53,998 bases of DNA. Origin: JANMDU01 sp031375105. GTDB taxonomy: Bacteria; Pseudomonadota; Gammaproteobacteria; Burkholderiales; Burkholderiaceae_C. The DNA lies in assembly GCA_031375105.1 (NCBI GenBank), contig JANMHJ010000005.1:1-53998 (forward strand), read 5' to 3'. The notes under the pieces are model-generated. The model was not told the origin of the DNA and did no database searches. It saw only the letters and a list, made by a program, of their open reading frames with translations. Positions 16,022-23,392 of this stretch are shown in pieces; positions within the stretch are counted from its first letter, which is position 1; every line of letters starts with the position of its first letter. Both the position numbers and the translations under genes were made by a program.

Positions 16022-16037
16022 TGTACACCAGCGCACT
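16022..16037 (-). promoter_or_regulatory. Operator copy before the BON/ene-reductase operon
   Basis: TGTACACCAGCGCACT, 62 bp before the BON gene start at 15960. One arm is perfect, the other has one change. Confidence 0.6.
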
Positions 16038-16075
16038 TAGTACGCTTTGTTTCGTGTTGGAAGATTGCAGAAAAC

Positions 16076-16990
16076 TCAAATCGTCGCAACGATTTGCGTG
16101 CCGACTGTCCCTGCCAGCATGGCTTCAATTTGATGAAGCGATCCAATGACGGCGCGCTTACCTGATGTGGAAACAAATTCACAAGCCGCATTGACTTTGG
16201 GCCCCATCGAGCCGCGTGGAAAAGACAATGCTTTCAATTGATTGGCAGTGACGCGCCCAATGGCACGTTGGCTTTTCAATCCCCAATCTTCATACACAGC
16301 CTCTACGCCAGTCACAATCAGCAAGCAATCGGCTTTGAGTGCTAAGGCAAGCAGGGTGGCTGTAGCATCTTTATCGATAACAGCTTGCACGCCTTTCAGC
16401 TTTTCACCATCTGATTCATGGATCACAGGCACACCACCGCCTCCGGCTGCAATCACGATGAAGCCTCGGTCAAACAGGCAGCGTATGGCCTCCAAATTCG
16501 TCACGGCCAAGGGCGTAGGCGACGGCACGACTCTGCGATACCCTTTGTCGTCAGCAGCTACGGCCCAATGCCGCTCATTGGCAAGTTGCTTGGCCTCTTG
16601 CTCAGAATACATTGGGCCAATCGGTTTGGAAGGCGAGGCAAGCTCAGGGTCTTTGGCATTGATCACGGTGCGCGTGATCAAGCAAGCCAACTGCCTCGAA
16701 GCAGGCAATCGGTTGGCCAGCTCTTGCTCAATCAAATAGCCAATCGATCCTTGGGTTTGCGCGCCCAATATGTCCAGCGGATAGGGCGCTACATCTTTAT
16801 AGCTCTCCGCTTGCAGCGCCAGCAAGCCAACTTGCGGGCCGTTGCCGTGTGTGATCAGCAGATCATGCCCCTGAGCAATGCTGGCCAGTTGAATGGCCGC
16901 AGTGCGAATGCTGATGAGTTGATTTTCCGCGCTCAATGCCTGTCCGCGTTGTAGCAGCGCATTACCACCCAAGGCGATCACGATCTTCAT
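16076..16990 (-). CDS. arcC: Carbamate kinase
   Basis: Last enzyme of the arginine deiminase pathway: carbamoyl phosphate + ADP gives carbamate + ATP. The 304-residue product starts MKIVIALGGNALLQRGQ and has LLITHGNGPQVGLLALQ, GYLIEQEL and the ATP-binding AAGGGGVPVI and VIDKDATATLLA segments. Its ATG overlaps the stop of the ornithine carbamoyltransferase gene (ATGA). Final gene of the arcD-arcA-arcB-arcC operon, which makes ATP from arginine when respiration is limited. Confidence 0.97.
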   Translation of the reverse strand: MKIVIALGGNALLQRGQALSAENQLISIRTAAIQLASIAQGHDLLITHGNGPQVGLLALQAESYKDVAPYPLDILGAQTQGSIGYLIEQELANRLPASRQLACLITRTVINAKDPELASPSKPIGPMYSEQEAKQLANERHWAVAADDKGYRRVVPSPTPLAVTNLEAIRCLFDRGFIVIAAGGGGVPVIHESDGEKLKGVQAVIDKDATATLLALALKADCLLIVTGVEAVYEDWGLKSQRAIGRVTANQLKALSFPRGSMGPKVNAACEFVSTSGKRAVIGSLHQIEAMLAGTVGTQIVATI

Positions 16991-17985
16991 GAAAAAGTCG
17001 CCACCAATACGGCTTTGATTGTGTGCAAACGGTTCTCAGCTTGATCAAACACAATCGAGGCATCGGATTCAAAGACTTCATCGGTCACTTCCAGCGCATC
17101 TAAGCCATATTCAGAAAAAATATGCTGTCCAATCTCAGTGTCTTTGTTGTGAAAGGCTGGCAGGCAATGCATGAAGCGTGTACGCGGGTTACCGCTGGCA
17201 AACATCAAGGCGGCATTCACTTGGTAGGGCATCAAAGCGGCGATTCTTTCCTTCCACACATCTTCCGCCTCGCCCATCGACACCCAAACATCGGTGTAAA
17301 TGAAATCAGCGCCAAATGCCGCTTTTACTGGATCTGTGTCGAGTGTGATCCGCGCGCCGGTTTTATTGGCGAGCAAATACATTTTTTCAAGAAGCGCAGC
17401 AGGTGGTTGAAAGTTCGTCGGAGAGGCAATACGCAGATCCATGCCCATCTGCGTGCAACCCACGAGCAGCGAGCAGCCCATGTTGAAACGCGCATCACCG
17501 CTGTAACACACGGACATGTTGTGCAGGGGCTTTTCGCCAAACTCACGCATGGTCAGCAAATCAGCCAAGATTTGTGTGGGATGAGACTCATCTGTGAGCC
17601 CATTCCACACCGGCACATGCGAATAGCGAGCCAGCTCTTCCACCACAGTTTGGTGAAAGCCTCGGTATTCAATGCCGTCATACATCCTCCCCAATACCCG
17701 CGCCGTGTCTTTGAGCGATTCTTTGTGCCCCATTTGTGAGCTAGCAGGATCGATGTAGGTCACGTGCCCGCCTTGGTCGTGCACGGCCACCTCGAAAGCG
17801 CATCGCGTGCGCGTGGAAGCTTTTTCAAAGATCAAGGCAATGTTCTTGCCTTTAAGTCGCGGGATTTCATTGCCAGCGTATTTTGATTGCTTCAGTTCAG
17901 CAGCCAAGTCAATCAAGAATTTCACCTCCTGCGGGCTGAAATCTTGCAAATCCAGCAAGCTGCGGTTGTTCAGATTAAAGGCCAT
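16987..17985 (-). CDS. arcB: Ornithine carbamoyltransferase, catabolic
   Basis: In the deiminase pathway it converts citrulline + phosphate to ornithine + carbamoyl phosphate. The 332-residue protein has the carbamoyl-phosphate motif STRTRCAFE, the HPTQ motif in DESHPTQILADL, DVWVSMGE and the ornithine-site HCLPAFH. Placement between arcA and arcC makes the catabolic role near certain, although the sequence alone does not separate it from anabolic ArgF. It overlaps arcC by 4 bp. Confidence 0.96.
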   Translation of the reverse strand: MAFNLNNRSLLDLQDFSPQEVKFLIDLAAELKQSKYAGNEIPRLKGKNIALIFEKASTRTRCAFEVAVHDQGGHVTYIDPASSQMGHKESLKDTARVLGRMYDGIEYRGFHQTVVEELARYSHVPVWNGLTDESHPTQILADLLTMREFGEKPLHNMSVCYSGDARFNMGCSLLVGCTQMGMDLRIASPTNFQPPAALLEKMYLLANKTGARITLDTDPVKAAFGADFIYTDVWVSMGEAEDVWKERIAALMPYQVNAALMFASGNPRTRFMHCLPAFHNKDTEIGQHIFSEYGLDALEVTDEVFESDASIVFDQAENRLHTIKAVLVATFS

Positions 17986-18013
17986 GGGGTGTTCGCATTC
18001 GATTAAAACTGGG

Positions 18014-19267
18014 CTACAACTTGCTGCGCTCTACCGGGCAAGACATGCAATGACTTCCGCCGCGCCCGCGCCCCAGCTCGCTGCCGGGAATCGTGATCAC
18101 CTCCACGCCGGCCTTGCGCAGCAAGGTGTTGGTGAAGACATTTCTGTTGTACGAGACGACTACACCCGGCGCAAGCGAGAGCAAGTTGTTGCCGTCATCC
18201 CATTGCTCGCGTTCAGCTTCAAAGCTATCGCCACCAGTGACGACAGTACGCAATTTGGGAATGCCAACAGCCTGCGCTAAGACATCGAGGAAAGATTCTT
18301 TTTCAGCTCTCACATCCAAACTGTTTTCCTTCAAACCGGGGCGCAGGCTGTGAATCTGAATGCCGTCGGTCACTTCGGGGAAGATCGTCACCAAATCCAC
18401 ATCGCAAAATGTCATCACGGTATCCATGTGCATCGCGCCGCGCGAGTTGGGCAGGCGTGCAGCAAGCACCCGCGTGGCCGTGCCGGTAGAAAAGAGATCC
18501 AATGCAAGCTGGCAAACGCCCTGCGGCGAGCTGCGTTCCCCCATGCCCACCAATACCACGCCATTGCCCAGCGGCATCACATCGCCGCCTTCAAATGTAG
18601 CGAGGCCATGGGCGTGGGTGGTAATTTGATTTTGATGAACCAGTTCATCCCTGTCAGCCAAATGGTGCTTGGGGGCTAGATCACCTGAGAAAAGTGGATG
18701 AAAGCGGTATACCGCCTCCATGATCACTGCCTCTTGCTGCCTTGCTTGCCAATACATCGGGCAAAGAAACAAGCGGTCTTCAATCCAACAACTGCTATCG
18801 CGCGTGAATATGATGTTGGGTAAAGGCTGGATGAGAAATTCCCCTTCGCGCGTGCAATTGGCAAGTAATCCAGTCGGCTCAAAGGGCAAATCAGAGCGCG
18901 AGATACCACCCATCAAATACTCAGCCACTTTGTTGAGAGGCAATACTTTCAGCCATGCATGGAGCTGATCTGCCAGCGACTCGTCAACATAGTTTTTACC
19001 CAGCACGCGCTTGAGTACCCATTCCAGCGCAGCCGGATTGGCCAACGCAGCTTCCAGCAGATCATGCAGTTCAAGCACCTGTATGCCGCGCTCAGTCATG
19101 AGATTAGTAAACACATCATGATCATTGCGCGCTTGCGCCACCCACATCACATCATCAAAAAGCAGGGCATCGCAATTGGCGGGCGTGAGGCGCTTTTGAG
19201 CCAAGCCGGGGCGGCAGACGATCACCGTTTTCAGAGCGCCCACTTCGGAGCGAAGACCTTGTTGCAT
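18014..19267 (-). CDS. arcA: Arginine deiminase
   Basis: Hydrolyses arginine to citrulline and ammonia, the first step of the pathway. The 417-residue protein contains LPNIIFTRDSSCWI (substrate FTRD motif), FEGGDVMPLG, HMDTVMTFCDVD (catalytic His/Asp region), and the C-terminal GRGRGGSHCMSCPVERSKL with the nucleophilic cysteine. ATG 19267 has AAAGGG seven bases upstream; the open frame begins 21 bp earlier without a site. It follows arcD by 10 bp. Confidence 0.97.
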   Translation of the reverse strand: MQQGLRSEVGALKTVIVCRPGLAQKRLTPANCDALLFDDVMWVAQARNDHDVFTNLMTERGIQVLELHDLLEAALANPAALEWVLKRVLGKNYVDESLADQLHAWLKVLPLNKVAEYLMGGISRSDLPFEPTGLLANCTREGEFLIQPLPNIIFTRDSSCWIEDRLFLCPMYWQARQQEAVIMEAVYRFHPLFSGDLAPKHHLADRDELVHQNQITTHAHGLATFEGGDVMPLGNGVVLVGMGERSSPQGVCQLALDLFSTGTATRVLAARLPNSRGAMHMDTVMTFCDVDLVTIFPEVTDGIQIHSLRPGLKENSLDVRAEKESFLDVLAQAVGIPKLRTVVTGGDSFEAEREQWDDGNNLLSLAPGVVVSYNRNVFTNTLLRKAGVEVITIPGSELGRGRGGSHCMSCPVERSKL

Positions 19268-19277
19268 AAATAGCCCT

Positions 19278-20738
19278 TTAAAGCGCAATGCGCCCAGAAA
19301 TCAACATGAATCCTGCGATTGCGGCCAGCACCCAGAGCGCGATGGCAGCCACAGACTCAGCACCATTGAACACAGGCTGCGCTAGCTGCCTTTTGGCATA
19401 GATATAAACCAGCATGCCCGGCGCATAGAGCAAGGCGCTGAGCAGCAAATATTTAGAGCCGGCCGCATAAAGTAGCCATACGCAATAAATGGTGGCCACA
19501 GCCGCCAGCAAAACATCTGCTCGAAACCACTTTTGCGAAGCCGCCTTCGCATGCAAGGCCAGCCAAAGGGCATACCCTGCACTGAACAAATAAGGTATGA
19601 GGATCATCGCCGTTGACAGCGAAATCAAGGCAAGATACGAAGCCTTTGAGAGCAGCGTGACAAGCAGAAAGACTTGCACTAAGCCATTGGTCACCCACAG
19701 CGCATTGGCTGGCACATCGTTGGCATTTTTTTTCGTCAGCCACGTGGGCATCACGCCGCTCTTAGAAGGCGAGAAGAGTGTCTCAGCAGCAAGCAAAGTC
19801 CACGCCAATAGCCCGCCACCGACTGAAACGATCAAACCGATATAGATCAGCAAAGCCCCCCAATGCCCCACCACTTTCTCCAGCACGGGTGCCATTGATG
19901 GATTTTTCAGCACCGCCAGCTCAGCTTGCGTGAAGATGCCCAGCGACAGGATGGACACCGCGCTGAGCAGCACCAAGCAGATCAGAAAGCCCACGATGGT
20001 AGCTTTGCCCACATCAGCTCTGTTTATAGCGCGAGAAGAATACACGCTCGCCCCTTCAATCCCAATGAACACCCACACCGTGACCAGCATCGTGCTTTTG
20101 ATCTGATCCAGCACGCTTCCCAGCTTGGCATCGCCCCAAAAATCTAGGCGAAAGGTTTTCACCTCAAAAGCCATGGCCACCAGAATGATGAACAGCACCA
20201 AGGGGATGAGCTTAGCCATCGTCACTACCGCATTGAGCACCGCAGCGCCTTGGATGCCGCGCAGCACCAAGGCATGCATCATCCAAAGCACAATGGATGC
20301 GCCGATGCAGGCCGCTAGTGTGTTGCCCTCGCCAAAGATTGGGAAAAAATACCCCAGAGCACCAAATGCGGCCACGAGATAGCCTACATTGCCGATCCAT
20401 GCGCTGATCCAATAGCCCCAAGCGGAATTGAAGCCTGCGTATTCGCCCAAGAGAGCGCGGGCGTAGGCGAATACGCCGTTATCAAGATCTGGCTTTTGAA
20501 TCGCGAGGGTTTGATAAACGCGAGCTAATGTCATCATGCCTAAAGCAGTGATGAGCCAGCCGATGATGATCGCTCCCGTGCCGGCGCCCACTGTCATGTT
20601 TTGTGGCAGCGCGAAGATGCCGCTGCCAACGATAGAGCCCACTACCAGCGCAACCAACAATACAAAGCTCAAATTGTTGCTTGGTGTCATCGAGCTGGGC
20701 TTTGAAGTGGTGGTATTTTTGCGCAGCGCTTCTTCCAT
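19278..20738 (-). CDS. arcD: Arginine/ornithine antiporter, APC superfamily
   Basis: Exchanges external arginine for ornithine so that the pathway needs no energy for uptake. The 486-residue membrane protein has about 12-13 helices with the APC basic amino acid antiporter opening VGSIVGSGIFALPQNM and helix-6 region VFIGIEGASVYSSRA. ATG 20738 was chosen because AGGAGCATCAAA precedes it; the frame is open 54 bp further. It starts 10 bp after the CbpM-like gene and is followed by arcA. Confidence 0.95.
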   Translation of the reverse strand: MEEALRKNTTTSKPSSMTPSNNLSFVLLVALVVGSIVGSGIFALPQNMTVGAGTGAIIIGWLITALGMMTLARVYQTLAIQKPDLDNGVFAYARALLGEYAGFNSAWGYWISAWIGNVGYLVAAFGALGYFFPIFGEGNTLAACIGASIVLWMMHALVLRGIQGAAVLNAVVTMAKLIPLVLFIILVAMAFEVKTFRLDFWGDAKLGSVLDQIKSTMLVTVWVFIGIEGASVYSSRAINRADVGKATIVGFLICLVLLSAVSILSLGIFTQAELAVLKNPSMAPVLEKVVGHWGALLIYIGLIVSVGGGLLAWTLLAAETLFSPSKSGVMPTWLTKKNANDVPANALWVTNGLVQVFLLVTLLSKASYLALISLSTAMILIPYLFSAGYALWLALHAKAASQKWFRADVLLAAVATIYCVWLLYAAGSKYLLLSALLYAPGMLVYIYAKRQLAQPVFNGAESVAAIALWVLAAIAGFMLISGRIAL

Positions 20739-20748
20739 TTTGATGCTC

Positions 20749-21210
20749 CTAGCGATTCTTACGGAACAGGTCGAGTTGCGCACGATCATCACGCTCCAAC
20801 TCAGCCGCTAGGTCTGCACCCGGTTGCGTCAGCCGGTGCATTGTGAGTTGCATGCTGCACAGGTTCTGCTCCAGTTCATCAATGCGCTGAAGATTTCCCA
20901 GCACAATGGCTACTGTAAAAAGATCAAGATCAAAATCATTTCGTAGTTTGCAAGCCGCGCGAAAAGGCTTGAGCCATTGGGTGCTGAACACCCAATGGTC
21001 TTTGTTTTTGGTGTCTGGCTGTTCAGCGTAGCTTTTCATAGGGACCAAGGCGCTGTAGCCTACCAGCTCGCCCAGCTCCATCATGCTCATGCCACTGAAG
21101 CCAGACAACTGTTCACACGTCATGAATGCCGCAGAGCCCGCAGGCTGCGCGGCAACATCAGGTTGCACTTGGCGGCAGCTCTTCAGCGGGCTTGCTGACG
21201 GGGTGCTCAT
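20749..21210 (-). CDS. CbpM-like (MerR-fold) chaperone-modulator-type protein leading the arc operon
   Basis: A 153-residue soluble protein. Residues 37-145 resemble CbpM: LGELVGYSALVP, then a WVFS...LKPFRAACKLRNDFDLDLFTVAIVLGNLQRIDELEQNL pattern that matches the MerR-like helices of the CbpM encoded at 40436 (EDWRFTG...MRLHRDLGVNFAGVALALQLMDDLREA). CbpM regulates the DnaJ-like CbpA. The first 30 residues are low complexity; the start could be ATG 21123, since ATG 21210 overlaps the preceding small gene by 53 bp. Placement 10 bp before arcD suggests a link between chaperone control and arginine fermentation; that link is inference. Confidence 0.72.
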   Translation of the reverse strand: MSTPSASPLKSCRQVQPDVAAQPAGSAAFMTCEQLSGFSGMSMMELGELVGYSALVPMKSYAEQPDTKNKDHWVFSTQWLKPFRAACKLRNDFDLDLFTVAIVLGNLQRIDELEQNLCSMQLTMHRLTQPGADLAAELERDDRAQLDLFRKNR

Positions 21211-21343
21211 CTGGGCCGATTTGCGTGAGTCGGCTGGGCTTTGTGAGCCGATTGCGTTCTAGCGCATCGCCTAGCAAAGAGTCTTTGATTTGAGGTGCAG
21301 GTCGGTCTCGCAAGGAAGAGACGATGTTGGGATTCTTGATCAT
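21158..21343 (-). CDS. Small hypothetical protein at the head of the arc operon
   Basis: A 61-residue hydrophilic protein (MIKNPNIVSSLRDRPAPQI..., ending EELPPSAT) of unknown family, Pro- and charge-rich. Its 3' end overlaps the annotated start of the CbpM-like gene unless that gene starts at 21123, in which case the two are separated by 34 bp. It is closest to the operator at 21435 (92 bp). It could be a real leader protein or a non-coding leader that happens to be open. Confidence 0.45.
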   Translation of the reverse strand: MIKNPNIVSSLRDRPAPQIKDSLLGDALERNRLTKPSRLTQIGPDEHPVSKPAEELPPSAT

Positions 21344-21434
21344 GGTGAGTCTTTCAAAAGTTAAGGCTAAGCGGATGAATAGAAATTACAATTTCAACTG
21401 CCAGCCGATTCTGATCAGCCGATTCACACGGGTC

Positions 21435-21450
21435 TGTACGCCAACGAACA
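21435..21450 (-). promoter_or_regulatory. Operator copy facing the arc operon
   Basis: TGTACGCCAACGAACA, preceded by GGTC, 92 bp upstream of the small gene at 21343. Fifteen of 16 bases are identical to the inverted copy at 21506-21521. Confidence 0.65.
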
Positions 21451-21505
21451 CTTCATCCAAGACGGCTACGTAATAAAAAGCTACTTGCTGCGAAGCAAGA
21501 TACTA

Positions 21506-21521
21506 TGTTCGGTGGCGTACA
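21506..21521 (+). promoter_or_regulatory. Operator copy facing crp/fnr gene 1
   Basis: TGTTCGGTGGCGTACA; its reverse complement TGTACGCCACCGAACA differs by one base from the copy at 21435. It lies 125-137 bp before the likely start codon, the same distance as the operator of crp/fnr gene 2, which suggests autoregulation of both. Confidence 0.62.
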
Positions 21522-21623
21522 TACAAGCGCCAAAGTAGTACTTATACTTGCCTGCGCGATACCCCTGTCATGCAGCATTGACTTTCAATTGCAATTCAAC
21601 CGAATATTTATCGATGACCTTTG

Positions 21624-21632
21624 CCCCCCCCC
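21624..21632 (+). repeat. C9 homopolymer in the leader of crp/fnr gene 1
   Basis: Nine consecutive C, 14 bp before ATG 21646 and 26 bp before ATG 21658. An A8 run follows inside the gene at 21673-21680. Such tracts change length by slippage. Confidence 0.7.
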
Positions 21633-21657
21633 ACACCGTGCAAGCATGTGTACCTTG

Positions 21658-22371
21658 ATGCCTAACAACCCCAAAAAAAACCATTTGCTTGCCGCTTTAG
21701 CAGGTCAAGAGTGGCAACGTTGGGAGCCGCATCTCGAATACGTTGAAATGCCGCTCGGCCAAGTGATTTATGAGTCGGGAAAAACACTCAACCATGTTTA
21801 CTTTCCGACCACATCGATCGTATCGCTGCTGTATGTCATGGAAAACGGCTCTTCTGCTGAAATTGCAGTGGTGGGCAATGAAGGGCTGGTCGGTGTATCG
21901 CTCTTCATGGGCGGTGACTCAACGCCTAGCCGCGCTGTGGTGCAAAGCGCTGGGTATGGCTTTCGTCTGAAGGCCATTGTGATGAAAGTAGAGTTTGATC
22001 GAAGCGGGCCCGTATTGCACTTGCTCCTGCGCTATACCCAAGCTCTCATCACGCAGATGGCGCAAACTGCTGTGTGCAATCGCCACCATTCAATAGACCA
22101 GCAGCTTTGCCGCTGGCTGCTACTCAGCCTAGACAGGCTGGAAGGCGATGAGCTGGTGATGACGCAAGAATTGATTGCCAATATGCTGGGCGTGCGCCGT
22201 GAGGGGGTGACAGAAACTGCGCTGAAGTTGCAAAAAGCAGGCTTGATCAAATACAGCCGTGGCCGCATCACCGCGCTAGACAGGCCAGGCTTGGAAGCGC
22301 GCACCTGCGAATGCTATGCGGTGGTGAAAAAAGAATACGACCGGCTGCTGCCGGACAAGCTAGCCACTTGA
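21658..22371 (+). CDS. Crp/Fnr family transcriptional regulator 1
   Basis: A 237-residue regulator with an N-terminal cyclic-nucleotide-type beta-roll (about 20-115: VIYESGKTLNHVYFPTTSIVSLL, GNEGLVGVSLFMGG...PSRAVVQ), a dimer helix and a C-terminal winged HTH (about 165-215). The recognition helix GVRREGVTETALKLQ aligns with CRP GCSRETVGRILKML: R181 and E182 correspond to CRP R180 and E181, which read TGTGA; E186 replaces R185. No FNR-type N-terminal cysteines. The sensed signal is unknown. ATG 21646 is an alternative start; neither has a clear ribosome site, and the frame is open to 21505 across an operator. Candidate reader of the 16-bp operator. Confidence 0.9.
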   Translation: MPNNPKKNHLLAALAGQEWQRWEPHLEYVEMPLGQVIYESGKTLNHVYFPTTSIVSLLYVMENGSSAEIAVVGNEGLVGVSLFMGGDSTPSRAVVQSAGYGFRLKAIVMKVEFDRSGPVLHLLLRYTQALITQMAQTAVCNRHHSIDQQLCRWLLLSLDRLEGDELVMTQELIANMLGVRREGVTETALKLQKAGLIKYSRGRITALDRPGLEARTCECYAVVKKEYDRLLPDKLAT

Positions 22372-22408
22372 GAAGCAAGAGATCGCTTTGCAAAATTCAT
22401 TGTCGCTA

Positions 22409-22424
22409 TGTGCGCTAGCACACG
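22409..22424 (+). promoter_or_regulatory. Operator copy before crp/fnr gene 2
   Basis: TGTGCGCTAGCACACG, 15 of 16 positions palindromic-consistent, 125 bp before ATG 22549. It lies in the 177-bp gap between the two regulator genes. Confidence 0.68.
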
Positions 22425-22548
22425 GTGATGGCATCTTATTCGCTATAAGCTGGTTTGGCATTTGAGTCTGCCGCTACAAGAAGATCTAGGGCAGCGCGAA
22501 CGCGGCTCATTCCTTCGCTTTGAAGGGCAGCAAACCCGTGAGCCCACC

Positions 22549-23238
22549 ATGACTGAAAATTCGAACCATCTTGTTGACCTGCTTCCCCGCAAAGATAGAT
22601 TGCGCTTTATCTCCGCTTGCGATAGCGTGAGCCTCACGCTGGCTGAGGTACTCTGCGAGCCGGGCAAGCCGACCAAGTATGTTTACTTTCCCACCCAAGG
22701 CTTTATCTCGCTGATCGCCATTGTGAAAGGGAGCCCGGGGGTTGAGGTGGGCATGGTGGGGCGCGAGGGTATGCTGGGCGTGCAATTGGCGCTCGGTGTA
22801 GCGATTGCTCCGCTGCATGCGCTGGTGCAAGGTGCAGGGCAAGCTTGGCGCATCGGCACGCAGGCCTTCAAAGCGGAGCTGGCAGCCAGCGCAGCTTTGC
22901 AAAACGAGCTCAATCGCTATCTCTACATCCTGATGGCGCAACTGGCTGAATCCACCGCCTGCGTGCGCTTTCACCAAATTGGCCCGCGCTTGGCGCGCTG
23001 GCTACTGATGAGCCAAGATCGATCTGGAAGCAGTAGTTTTGAAGTGACGCAAGAATTTTTAGCCTACATGCTCGGTGTGCGGCGCGTTGGCATCACGGTA
23101 GCTGCTGGTGCGCTGCAGCGCAATGGACTGATCAGCTACAGCCGAGGCAAGCTTTCGGTTTTGAATCGCGCTGGCTTAGAGAAAGCGGCCTGCGGCTGCT
23201 ACGCGGCTGATCAGAAGACCTATGCAGATCTGTTGTAA
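22549..23238 (+). CDS. Crp/Fnr family transcriptional regulator 2
   Basis: A 229-residue paralogue of the upstream regulator with the same layout: beta-roll (VLCEPGKPTKYVYFPTQGFISL, GREGMLGVQLALG), dimer helix and winged HTH with recognition helix GVRRVGITVAAGALQ. R179 aligns with CRP R180, but V180 replaces CRP E181, and the arginine of the nucleotide pocket is a histidine (PLHALV), so ligand and perhaps DNA specificity differ from its neighbour. ATG 22549 aligns the N-terminus with the paralogue; a TTG at 22462 is possible but would add an unlikely extension. Confidence 0.9.
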   Translation: MTENSNHLVDLLPRKDRLRFISACDSVSLTLAEVLCEPGKPTKYVYFPTQGFISLIAIVKGSPGVEVGMVGREGMLGVQLALGVAIAPLHALVQGAGQAWRIGTQAFKAELAASAALQNELNRYLYILMAQLAESTACVRFHQIGPRLARWLLMSQDRSGSSSFEVTQEFLAYMLGVRRVGITVAAGALQRNGLISYSRGKLSVLNRAGLEKAACGCYAADQKTYADLL

Positions 23239-23358
23239 TAGTACGGTGCCGACTGCCCGTCACAAAAACTATCAAATTAATAGCACACTATTCAATATAT
23301 ATAACGGCAATATGCCAATTCGACTTTAAGAATTTGCCATGAGCCTACATTCTACTAT

Positions 23359-23373
23359 GCACACATTGTGTGC
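23359..23373. promoter_or_regulatory. Perfect palindrome just before the P-type ATPase gene
   Basis: GCACACA-T-TGTGTGC, 7+1+7 bp, ends 19 bp before the ATG at 23393. Its half-sites are those of the main operator in the opposite order, so it may be a different site; position over the leader suggests repression. Confidence 0.45.
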
Positions 23374-23392
23374 GGCATATCTGGGCTGATAT

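Larger units (their letters stand above)
21344..21657. other. Divergent control region between the arc operon and crp/fnr gene 1
   Basis: About 310 bp that hold two near-identical, inverted operator copies (21435-21450 and 21506-21521) and a C9 tract at 21624-21632 just before the regulator start. No other gene is evident. Confidence 0.6.

Noticed and set aside
21505..21657. Longer start for crp/fnr gene 1 with a lipoprotein-like N-terminus
   Set aside because: The stretch contains an operator and the C9 tract, and the paralogue aligns from 21658.
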